DNA of 5,069 bases from Thermomicrobiales bacterium (GTDB taxonomy: Bacteria > Chloroflexota > Limnocylindria > Limnocylindrales > CSP1-4). The position numbers and the translations under genes were made by a program. Under the pieces are notes generated by a model, which made no database searches, was not told where the DNA came from, and saw nothing but the letters and a program-made list of their open reading frames with translations. The stretch is from assembly GCA_004525275.1 (NCBI GenBank), contig SPCO01000132.1:1-5069 (forward strand), read 5' to 3'. Of this stretch, positions 1 to 5,069 are shown one piece after another (the stretch's first letter is position 1; every line of letters starts with the position of its first letter).

Positions 1-2
1 CG

Positions 3-140
3 CAACACAACGGCGGCCCGCAACACAACGGCGGCCCGAACGGCGGCCCGCAACACAACGGCGGCCCGAACGGCGGCCCGCAACACAACGGCGGCCCGCA
101 ACACGGCGCCCCGCAACACGGCGCCCCGAACGGCGGCAGT
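3..140 (+). repeat. In-frame coding tandem repeat (18/12/15-nt units)
   Basis: The unit CGCAACACAACGGCGGCC (18 nt) occurs at 1-18, 19-36, 49-66 and 79-96. It is interspersed with a 12-nt derivative CGAACGGCGGCC at 37-48 and 67-78, and followed by two 15-nt units CGCAACACGGCGCCC at 97-111 and 112-126 and a degenerate end to about 137. All unit lengths are multiples of three, so the array can change length without breaking the reading frame. In the coding frame they give QHNGGP, NGGP and QHGAP. The copies of each class are identical at nucleotide level, which points to recent slippage or duplication. The array continues to the window edge, so its full length is unknown. Confidence 0.95.
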
Positions 141-416
141 CAGTGCACGGCTCCGCAGCTTCGTCGCTTTATCAAGAGTCGACCCTATGTGCCGATGCAT
201 GAACTCCGCCGTCGCTTCGGGATCGACGGCGCAGACGACGACGTCACGGGCGTTCGCCTCGAACTCGGCTGGATCTACGTCGGTCTGCCGACTCGCGAGG
301 GCGGTTTGCTTGGGGAGCTGCTCCGGGCTGGCGAGATCGGCTATGAACTGTCACTCGATCCGCGCAGCCCGATCGTCATCGGCGTGTACCCGATGCGCCC
401 GATCCCGAGATCCTGA
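3..416 (+). CDS. C-terminal part of an unrecognised protein: QHNGGP-repeat linker plus compact terminal domain (5' partial)
   Basis: The frame is open from the left edge to TGA at 414-416 (137 residues visible), so the true start lies outside the window; the in-frame ATG codons at 189 and 201 are internal. Visible residues 1-46 are a low-complexity linker of QHNGGP, NGGP and QHGAP units ending in NGGS. Residues 47-137 form a non-repetitive domain opening with QCTAPQLRRFIKSRPYV, then HELRRRFGIDG, GWIYVGLPTREG, LLGELLRAGEIGYELSLDP and a hydrophobic IVIGVYPM strand. The helix-helix-strand order could be a small winged-helix-like fold, but I do not recognise the family. This frame is preferred over the overlapping frame that stops at 528 because its codons are GC-rich in third position and its composition is balanced, whereas the other is Ser/Arg/Ala-rich. 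There is no membrane segment in the visible part. It converges on the protease gene and is probably unrelated to the minus-strand operon. Confidence 0.8.
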   Translation, partial: QHNGGPQHNGGPNGGPQHNGGPNGGPQHNGGPQHGAPQHGAPNGGSQCTAPQLRRFIKSRPYVPMHELRRRFGIDGADDDVTGVRLELGWIYVGLPTREGGLLGELLRAGEIGYELSLDPRSPIVIGVYPMRPIPRS

Positions 417-719
417 GGCAAGACAGCAGGCATCCCTTGACCCGGCCGGCCCGGAGCCTCCAACCCGAGCCGTAGATGGCGCTCGGCGTCCCTTGCGCAC
501 GCAGTCGCGCTCGGCGCCCCACGCCTGAAGCGACCGGCGAACCATCCTGTTTGGCGCCCCATGCCCAGATTCAGCGAAATCCTGGCCGATCTGGGCGCGA
601 GGCGCCCGAAGTGACCAACGAAGCAACGAATCTGGCGGCCCGTCGGTCACCAGGAGCGCCTGCCGCAGACTCGGCTCGTGGATCCGGGCTCAGGCCGACG
701 CGCACCCGGCCGGCGGGCC
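417..719. other. Intergenic region between convergent genes, no gene seen
   Basis: This is 303 nt between the stop of the left-hand plus-strand gene and the stop of the protease gene. The frames crossing it on both strands are Arg/Pro/Ser/Ala-rich and look like chance openness of GC-rich DNA. I see a short direct repeat (GCGCTCGGCG at 479-488 and 507-516), a second near-repeat (GGCGCCCCACGCC at 513-525 and GGCGCCCCATGCC at 553-565), and an inverted repeat at 610-651 listed separately. I find no tRNA, promoter or mobile-element ends here. Confidence 0.6.
610..651 (-). terminator. Possible hairpin downstream of the protease gene
   Basis: On the minus-strand RNA the arms GGUGACCGACG (651-641) and CGUUGGUCACU (620-610) pair over 11 positions, including two G-U wobbles, around a 20-nt loop. 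Read as plus-strand RNA the same arms contain two A-C mismatches, so the structure favours the minus strand. It begins about 70 nt after the protease stop. No T-run follows, so it is not a textbook intrinsic terminator; it may be an RNA 3'-end structure, or chance. Confidence 0.3.
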
Positions 720-1541
720 CTACCGACCTCGGTTTGCGGCGCGCGCAAGCAAGGTCTTGGCCTCGAACGGCGTCGCGTCCGGGTAGGCGGACCGCAGTCG
801 AGCGAGCAGGCCGGCGATGTGGGGCGCCGCGAAACTGTTGCCGGTCGCGATGATATTGCTGCCGCCTAGCCAGGCGACCGGTACGTCGACTCCCCAGGCC
901 CCGAACTCCACGGGCGGCCGAGGGTTGTAGAAGAACGTCAGCGGGTCCGGGATGTCGTGGGCGGCGACGGACACCACGGAAGAGAAGACCGATGGGTAGC
1001 TCGCGTCACCAAGGTAATTGCTCGCCGAGCAGACCAGCAGGCAGTCAGCGAAGTACGCCTGGTCGACCAGATCGTGGAATGTTGCATACAGTTGTTCGCT
1101 GCGCGACGAGAGGCTCATATTGGCGACTGGGATCTTGTGTTCGACGGCCCAATCGATGGCGTGGGCGAAGGCGAGGCCCTTGCCCTTGTTGTTGGGGTCC
1201 AGGACGCGGATCGAGATCAACTCGGCATCGGGAGCGAGTCCGTGGATGATCCCGGCACATGCCGTCCCGTGCCCGACGACATCGTCACCACCCTCGTCCT
1301 CGACGACCTCGCCGTCGCCCTCGCTGATCTCCACACGAAGACTTCGCACGAGTCGTCCACCGACCGCAGGATGATCGCCATCGACCCCCGAATCGATGAT
1401 GACCACCGTCACGCCCTCACCGCTGGCCGACAGCCAATCGGCTGATTCGGCGTCGTCGCGAAACGGCCCCTTCCGCGCCAGGCCGTCTCGCTGTTCGGTC
1501 CGGAATGGCTCGCTCCAGGCTGGATATGCCTCGGATGTCAC
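720..1541 (-). CDS. Cytoplasmic subtilisin-like serine protease (peptidase family S8)
   Basis: This 273-residue protein is a complete but minimal subtilase. The catalytic triad is visible: Asp50 in VVIIDSGVDGDHP, His91 in GHGTACAG, and Ser236 in GNSFAAPHIAG (the family form is GTSMAAPH). Asn175 in CSASNYLG is the likely oxyanion-hole residue, where the family usually has AAGN. There is no signal peptide, no inhibitory prodomain and no C-terminal extension, so it should act in the cytoplasm and be active without pro-peptide removal. An acidic insert (about residues 71-88, rich in Glu and Asp) lies between the Asp and His motifs and could bind metal or substrate. The start is GTG; it overlaps the GAF gene's TGA as GTGA, and no Shine-Dalgarno is evident, so translation is probably coupled. 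The substrate is unknown; intracellular regulatory proteolysis or peptide processing both fit. It is the last gene of the block, ending in TAG at 720-722. Confidence 0.92.
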   Translation of the reverse strand: MTSEAYPAWSEPFRTEQRDGLARKGPFRDDAESADWLSASGEGVTVVIIDSGVDGDHPAVGGRLVRSLRVEISEGDGEVVEDEGGDDVVGHGTACAGIIHGLAPDAELISIRVLDPNNKGKGLAFAHAIDWAVEHKIPVANMSLSSRSEQLYATFHDLVDQAYFADCLLVCSASNYLGDASYPSVFSSVVSVAAHDIPDPLTFFYNPRPPVEFGAWGVDVPVAWLGGSNIIATGNSFAAPHIAGLLARLRSAYPDATPFEAKTLLARAANRGR

Positions 1542-2338
1542 CGGCGCAAGCTGCGCAGCCGGCCGCTCGAGTCCCGCCCGCCCGCCGTTCGGTGTCGACC
1601 GATCACCGCAAGTAGCTCGATGGCCAGGTCGCGGTCGGATACCGAGACGTGACGCATCGTCGCGATCGCGTCAACGAAGGCCCAGAACCGGTCATCGTGT
1701 GAGCGTCGGCGGGTCGCGGCTGAGACGAGCTCGTCCACCGCTGCATCGGAAGCCGAATCGTCCGCGGAACGAAGCACATCGGCCAGCACGGCCCGCAGGT
1801 CTCGAGCCCGAGCGGAGACCTTGATCGCGGTCGCGGCCTGGCGGGCGAACAGGGTGACGGTCTCGATGTCCTGGATGGTGAACGGACCATCGCGCTTGTC
1901 GATCACTTCGAGGACGCCGAGCGTTCGAGCCCCATCCTCGAGTGGCAATGCGAGCAGCGAGCGGGGCACATAGCCGGTCTGGTCGGCAACGTTTCGGCCG
2001 AACCTCGGGTCCTGGGCCGGATCAGCCATCGCGATGCTCTCACCCGTCGAGAAGACGTAACCGGCGATGCCCTGCGTGGGCCCGATGGTCATGCCCACGA
2101 CCGGTTGGCCCTGGGCGCCGGCCGCCACCACGAAGCGAAGGTTGCCCGATGCCTCATCCAGCAGGGCGATCGACGCGGCCTCGGCCGCGAAGATGCCGAC
2201 GGTCGCGTCCACGATGGTTCGGAGCAGGGCCATTTCCGGGTCGGTATCCAGTCGCACCGCGGTCTCGCCGCGCACTGCAATCTCGCGCAGGATGGCCAGC
2301 GCATCCGACGACAGGTCCCGTGACCCGCCCTTTACCAT
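1538..2338 (-). CDS. GAF-domain signalling protein with uncharacterised helical C-terminus
   Basis: The protein has 266 residues. After a roughly 35-residue N-terminal helix region, residues 36-178 form a GAF domain: a helix (ALLRTIVDATVGIFAAEAASIALLDE), the core GIAGYVFSTGESIAMAD, then DPRFGRNVADQTGYVPRSLLALPL, GVLEVIDK, and the closing FTIQDIETVTLFARQAATAI helix. GAF domains bind small ligands (cyclic nucleotides, haem, others) or mediate dimerisation; the ligand here cannot be read from sequence. Residues 180-250 look alpha-helical and match no output domain I know (no kinase, GGDEF, phosphatase or DNA-binding motif). The last 15 residues are Arg/Ser/Gly-rich. The ATG at 2338 overlaps the Crp-type gene's stop (ATGGTAA, 7 nt) and the gene ends in the GTGA overlap with the protease, so these three are translationally linked. 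This suggests it senses a signal and regulates, or is targeted by, its neighbours; that is inference. Confidence 0.88.
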   Translation of the reverse strand: MVKGGSRDLSSDALAILREIAVRGETAVRLDTDPEMALLRTIVDATVGIFAAEAASIALLDEASGNLRFVVAAGAQGQPVVGMTIGPTQGIAGYVFSTGESIAMADPAQDPRFGRNVADQTGYVPRSLLALPLEDGARTLGVLEVIDKRDGPFTIQDIETVTLFARQAATAIKVSARARDLRAVLADVLRSADDSASDAAVDELVSAATRRRSHDDRFWAFVDAIATMRHVSVSDRDLAIELLAVIGRHRTAGGRDSSGRLRSLRR

Positions 2339-3090
2339 TGGGCGCGCTGCGCTATGCGGGTGACATCGAGGACGATAAGGTCGCGCGGCTCGACCCGCAG
2401 GAGGCCCGCGTTGACGAGTTCGGCGACGACGCGGTTCACGCTCTGTCGCGTCCCACCGATCATCGCCGCCAATTCGGATTGGGTGTACGCCCGACCGAGT
2501 CGAACGTCCTTGGACTGCCCGGGCGCGACTTCCTCCGCCATCCGCGCCAGACGACTTGCCAGTCGCCCGCCCAGGTCCAGGAAGTGAAGCTCGGAAACGT
2601 GGGCGGTAAGCCGTCGAAGATCCTGCGTCAGATTGCGTAGGATCGCCGTCCGGAACGCCTCGTTGTCGGCCATCAGCGGTCCGAACGCTGGCTGGGTCAG
2701 GATGTATGTCACCGTTGGCTCGACCGCAACGGCGGTCGCGGACCGAGGTGCGTCGTCGAGCAGGACGAGCTCGCCGAAGACCTCGCCCGCTCCGAGGGTG
2801 ACCAGGATCGCCTCCTCACCGTCCTGCGACTCGATCGAGATCTTGGCCCGGCCTGATGCGATGACGTGCATCGCGTCACCCGGATCGCCTTCGTGAAAGA
2901 TCGTCTCACCGGACCGGAACCGACGCTGTCGGAGCATCGGTGCGATCAGCTCGAGGTCAGCCTCGGCGACACCGCGGAACAGACGCGATCGGCCGATGGC
3001 CTCGATGACCGCACGGTCCTGGTCGGGCGTCGGTGTCGTCGCATCGCGGTCGGTCATCGCGGGCGCGTCCTCCTCGATCGATTTCGCCAT
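2332..3090 (-). CDS. Crp/Fnr-family transcriptional regulator with cyclic-nucleotide-binding domain
   Basis: The protein has 252 residues if begun at the first ATG. An N-terminal effector domain (about 34-150) contains the double-stranded beta-helix core and a canonical phosphate-binding cassette, FGELVLLDDAPRSATAV (105-121), with the Glu107 and Arg116 expected for cyclic-nucleotide binding. A dimerisation helix follows (about 145-185), then a Crp-type winged helix-turn-helix at about 200-240: YTQSELAAMIGGTRQSVNR followed by the wing LLRVEPRDLIVLD. There are no clustered Cys residues as in Fnr, so a nucleotide-type rather than iron-sulphur sensor is likely. ATG at 3055-3057 (Met12) is an attractive alternative start because GAGGAGGA lies 10 nt upstream, whereas the first ATG has no evident Shine-Dalgarno. 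It lies 60 nt downstream of the transporter gene and overlaps the GAF gene by 7 nt. It probably regulates this operon or a wider set of genes; no operator could be identified confidently. Confidence 0.93.
   Translation of the reverse strand: MAKSIEEDAPAMTDRDATTPTPDQDRAVIEAIGRSRLFRGVAEADLELIAPMLRQRRFRSGETIFHEGDPGDAMHVIASGRAKISIESQDGEEAILVTLGAGEVFGELVLLDDAPRSATAVAVEPTVTYILTQPAFGPLMADNEAFRTAILRNLTQDLRRLTAHVSELHFLDLGGRLASRLARMAEEVAPGQSKDVRLGRAYTQSELAAMIGGTRQSVNRVVAELVNAGLLRVEPRDLIVLDVTRIAQRAQW
3068..3075 (-). promoter_or_regulatory. Shine-Dalgarno supporting an internal start of the Crp-type gene
   Basis: The minus strand reads GAGGAGGA followed by 10 nt and ATG (3055-3057), which is Met12 of the longer reading. 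Upstream of the first ATG (3088-3090) the sequence CAGACACAGCCC has no ribosome-binding match. The shorter protein would have 241 residues and keep the whole effector domain. The motif also encodes Glu-Glu-Asp in the longer frame, so it could be coincidental. Confidence 0.45.
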
Positions 3091-3150
3091 GGGCTGTGTC
3101 TGACTTGAGTGTATGGCGTGCGGGACGGGTGGTCGAGTCGCGGGCCGGAT
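3091..3150 (-). other. 60-nt spacer between transporter and Crp-type gene
   Basis: The gap is short, with no hairpin and no convincing -35/-10 pair. The AT-richer stretch CATACACTCAAGTCAGACA sits just before the first ATG of the regulator. This fits co-transcription with the transporter, although a weak internal promoter cannot be excluded. Confidence 0.4.
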
Positions 3151-4797
3151 CTACTGCCGACTCCAAGCCCCGCGATACCGATCGAGTAGCTGGGTGGTCA
3201 ACCCCGGTCCGGCGTCCACGAGACCAAGGAACCCGGCCCGGTCGAGCGCGAATAGATGACCGTCCGAGGTGGCGGTGACCGTCGCTGTCCGAGGCACCGA
3301 GGTCAACAGGCCGATCTCGCCGAACACGTCCCCGGGACCGATCGTCCGCAGCTCGATGGGCTCGGCGACCCCAGTTCGCTGCGATACCGTGAAGGTGCCC
3401 GTATCGATGAAGTAGAAGCGGTCAGCGACATCGCCTTGCGCAACGATCACCTGCCCGGCCTCGACCTCGACCGGGATCAATCGACGTGAAGCCATCTCGA
3501 GGCGAATCGGGAGTACGCCGCCGAACACGCTCGACCGCACGAGCTCGAGCCGCCGTGGATCGAGGCCCGACGATTCCAGGGCGCCCGTCGAGCGGAGCAA
3601 TCCGATCGAGAGGATCCCGACGATCCCCGAGCCGATCGCGATCGTCAGCGTCGCCACCCCAGGGCCGTATGCATCCGCCAGCAGGGGCGCCGCGAATGCT
3701 CCGACGATGGCTGCGATGGAGCTTGGTATCTGCAGGAACCCCATCGCTCGACCCCGCTCGTCATCGGGTACCACGCGCTGGAGGATCGTGGCGTTGATGA
3801 CATCGAGGAGCAACAGGGCACCGACAGCGATGCCGATCGCGAGCAGGGCCGGCCCAAGATCACGAGTGAAGCCCAGGACCACGAGGCTAAATCCGCCGAT
3901 GAGACTACCGGCGAGGATGCCGACGTCAAGACGTTTGAGCACAACCCAGCCGGCGATGATCCCGGCGGCGATGCCACCGATCCCCGTCGCGGCGTTGAGG
4001 TACCCGGTGGCCGCCTCGCCGGCCCCCAGCGAGTCGACCGCGACGACGACGGTCAGGACGCTCAGCCCACCGCCGGCGAAGCTCGTGGCGATATCGAGGA
4101 CGATGATCCCGGGAATCCGGTCGACGATGGTTCGCCAGCCGACATTGGGGGCCGATGCCGCGACTTCGGCGTCGGAGGATCGTGCCGCGTCTTCCGATTC
4201 ACTCAGGAGTGTTCGACGGCTCGGCAGGGTCGCCAGGATGACCGCGACGAACGCGAACGAAATGGCGTTCAGGACGAAACCTAACGCGAGGCCACCAGTC
4301 GCGATCAGGACCCCGGCTATGGCCGGCCCGACGAAGTAGGCTAGATTGTCCAACGTGGCCCAGACGCTGTTGGCAGGGCCGAGGTCTCGTTCGTCCGTGA
4401 CCAGCGACGGCAGGTAGGAGCCGATCGCCGGTCCGAAGAACGTCGAAACGCTGGACGCGATGATGGCCACGATCACGATCCAGATGACCGGCGCATCGGT
4501 CAGGACGAGGACGGCCAGCACGATCATCAGGCCGCCGCGGATGACATCGGTCGCGATGAGGATGAGACGCCGATCGAAGCGGTCGGCAACGATCCCCGCC
4601 GGGATGGACAAGATCAGGGACGGTGCGATCCGTGCCGCCCCGACCAGGCCGAGCGCCAGCGCGTCATGAGATTCCTGGTAGACGACGATGAGCATCGCCA
4701 CCATGTAGAGCCAGTCGCCGATCGACGAGATGACCTCGCCGGCCATCAGCCGAGCGAGTCGCGAGTTGGCAAAGACGCGCCGGTAAGCGGTCAGCAT
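3151..4797 (-). CDS. MFS transporter fused to a C-terminal cyclic-nucleotide-binding domain
   Basis: The protein has 548 residues. Residues 1-405 are a major-facilitator transporter, most like the MFS_3/EntS-type exporter group: N-terminal NSRLARLMAGEVISSIGDW, then about twelve hydrophobic segments (roughly 20-40, 45-70, 78-100, 103-123, 150-172, 173-191, 229-253, 262-287, 292-310, 315-336, 352-376, 378-401). The motif-A loop GIVADRFDRR lies at 68-77, a related loop PDDERGRAMG at 344-353, and a hydrophilic central loop at about 192-226. After a linker, residues about 430-545 form a cyclic-nucleotide-binding domain with cassette FGEIGLLTSVPRTATV (492-507; Glu494 and Arg503 present). This is known in transporters and channels as a cytoplasmic regulatory domain, so transport may be gated by a cyclic nucleotide. 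Substrate and direction are unknown; export is more likely from the subfamily. ATG at 4795-4797 directly follows an in-frame TAG and has no clear Shine-Dalgarno, but the N-terminus fits the family. It is probably the first gene of the block. Confidence 0.93.
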   Translation of the reverse strand: MLTAYRRVFANSRLARLMAGEVISSIGDWLYMVAMLIVVYQESHDALALGLVGAARIAPSLILSIPAGIVADRFDRRLILIATDVIRGGLMIVLAVLVLTDAPVIWIVIVAIIASSVSTFFGPAIGSYLPSLVTDERDLGPANSVWATLDNLAYFVGPAIAGVLIATGGLALGFVLNAISFAFVAVILATLPSRRTLLSESEDAARSSDAEVAASAPNVGWRTIVDRIPGIIVLDIATSFAGGGLSVLTVVVAVDSLGAGEAATGYLNAATGIGGIAAGIIAGWVVLKRLDVGILAGSLIGGFSLVVLGFTRDLGPALLAIGIAVGALLLLDVINATILQRVVPDDERGRAMGFLQIPSSIAAIVGAFAAPLLADAYGPGVATLTIAIGSGIVGILSIGLLRSTGALESSGLDPRRLELVRSSVFGGVLPIRLEMASRRLIPVEVEAGQVIVAQGDVADRFYFIDTGTFTVSQRTGVAEPIELRTIGPGDVFGEIGLLTSVPRTATVTATSDGHLFALDRAGFLGLVDAGPGLTTQLLDRYRGAWSRQ

Positions 4798-4818
4798 CTA
4801 GGCGGCCAGCGCGCCGAA

Positions 4819-4847
4819 ACGCCTCGGGGGCCTTGACCCCGAGGCGT
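4819..4847 (-). terminator. GC-rich hairpin, probable intrinsic terminator of the repeat-peptide gene
   Basis: A perfect 11-bp stem is formed by ACGCCTCGGGG (4819-4829) and CCCCGAGGCGT (4837-4847) around a 7-nt loop. Read on the minus strand, the closing arm runs into TTT (4819-4817, overlapping the last stem base) and then CGG, a short version of the terminator T-tract. It lies 70 nt beyond the stop of the repeat gene and only 21 nt before the transporter ATG. It could therefore end the upstream transcript, or act as an attenuator or 5' leader structure for the transporter operon. Confidence 0.65.
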
Positions 4848-4916
4848 CCTGGTCCAATTGGTTGGCTTGCCTGCTACTTGGCGGCCCTCATCCGGTTCGC
4901 CTTCGCCACCGGGGCG

Positions 4917-5069
4917 TTAGTTGCGGGTGTTGAACTTCTGACCCTCGGTGTCATCCTCGGTCGGGACGGCGCCACGGGCGTTGAACTTCTGACCCTCGGT
5001 GTCATCCTCGGTCGGGACGGCGCCACGGGCGTTGAACTTCTGACCCTCGGTGTCATCCTCGGTCGGGAC
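4917..5069 (-). CDS. C-terminal end of a tandem-repeat acidic protein, VPTEDDTEGQKFNARGA units (5' partial)
   Basis: Reading the minus strand in the frame with codons at 5067-5069, 5064-5066 and so on gives 50 residues: three consecutive 17-residue units VPTEDDTEGQKFNARGA, the last ending FNTRN before TAA at 4917-4919. The start lies beyond the right edge, so the number of repeats is unknown. This frame is preferred over the Met-initiated frame ending at 4874 because 14 of 17 codons per unit end in G or C, matching the neighbouring genes, and the product is a plausible soluble acidic repeat. The other frame gives an Arg/Ser/Pro-rich peptide with many A- or T-ending codons. The TEDDTEG core loosely recalls uncharacterised small proteins of GC-rich bacteria with DTEG/DVEG motifs; this is memory, not a search result. 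Function is unknown. It is on the same strand as the operon but separated from it by a hairpin. Confidence 0.72.
   Translation of the reverse strand, partial: VPTEDDTEGQKFNARGAVPTEDDTEGQKFNARGAVPTEDDTEGQKFNTRN
4929..5069 (-). repeat. Perfect 51-nt coding tandem repeat (2.8 copies visible)
   Basis: The copies at 4929-4979, 4980-5030 and 5031-5069 (cut by the edge after 39 nt) are identical base for base. Fifty-one nucleotides equals 17 codons, so copy-number change preserves the frame. Complete identity including synonymous positions indicates very recent expansion or ongoing homogenisation. The repeats directly abut without spacers, so this is not a CRISPR array. Confidence 0.97.

Noticed and set aside
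187..528. 113-residue plus-strand frame starting MCRCMNSAVASG
   Set aside because: Ser/Arg/Ala-rich shadow of the QHNGGP protein frame; it runs through the intergenic region with no protein-like features.
351..853. Overlapping frames on both strands across 351-853
   Set aside because: Low-quality Arg/Pro/Ala-rich translations with no recognisable domain, and overlapping one another; typical chance openness of GC-rich DNA.
957..1445. 162-residue plus-strand frame opposite the protease
   Set aside because: Antisense shadow of a gene with an intact catalytic triad; its codon pattern mirrors the minus-strand gene.
3707..4339. 210-residue plus-strand frame opposite the transporter
   Set aside because: Thr/Ala/Pro/Arg-rich antisense of hydrophobic membrane segments; no independent support.
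4854..4861. CCAATTGG palindrome as a regulator-binding site
   Set aside because: Only 8 bp, does not resemble a Crp-type TGTGA-N6-TCACA site, and occurs once; could be chance.
4874..5056. Open frame MTPRVRSSTPVAPSRPR (repeated) on the minus strand
   Set aside because: Same repeats read in a shifted frame. Its codons use more A/T in third position and give a biased Arg/Ser/Pro peptide, while the neighbouring frame gives a balanced acidic repeat with strong GC third positions.
4929..5069. CRISPR-like array
   Set aside because: Units of 51 nt are directly adjacent with no unique spacers and keep a reading frame.

Overview
This high-GC window has strongly GC-biased third codon positions and tightly packed, overlapping genes. 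The mix of a Crp/Fnr regulator, a major-facilitator (MFS) transporter fused to a cyclic-nucleotide-binding domain, a GAF protein and a subtilase suggests a free-living GC-rich bacterium. A Chloroflexota (for example Limnocylindria/Ellin-type) or actinobacterial-like genome would fit, but this is inferred from gene style only; there is no rRNA or other marker.

Layout, left to right. Positions 1-416 (+) hold the C-terminal end of a protein cut by the window edge: a QHNGGP/NGGP/QHGAP repeat linker followed by a compact, unrecognised C-terminal domain. Positions 417-719 are a non-coding gap between convergent genes, with a possible hairpin at 610-651. Positions 720-4797 (-) are a four-gene block read right to left: an MFS transporter with a C-terminal cyclic-nucleotide-binding domain, a Crp/Fnr-type regulator (60 nt gap), a GAF-domain protein (7 nt overlap) and a short cytoplasmic subtilisin-like protease (4 nt GTGA overlap). 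Positions 4798-4916 hold a strong GC-rich hairpin, probably the terminator of the gene to the right. Positions 4917-5069 (-) are the 3' end of another gene made of perfect 51-nt repeats. Read in the correct frame they encode an acidic 17-residue unit, VPTEDDTEGQKFNARGA. The longer Met-initiated frame over the same DNA is an Arg/Pro/Ser-rich shadow.

How the genes may work together. The overlaps make the regulator, GAF protein and protease almost certainly co-expressed, and the transporter probably belongs to the same unit. Two proteins carry canonical cyclic-nucleotide phosphate-binding cassettes and a third carries a GAF domain, so the block looks like a small-ligand-responsive module with an exporter and an intracellular protease as outputs. 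The tandem-repeat peptide gene just upstream, on the same strand, raises the speculative possibility that the block processes and exports a repetitive (multi-core-like) peptide. No peptide-modifying enzyme is visible, and the repeat gene's start lies outside the window.
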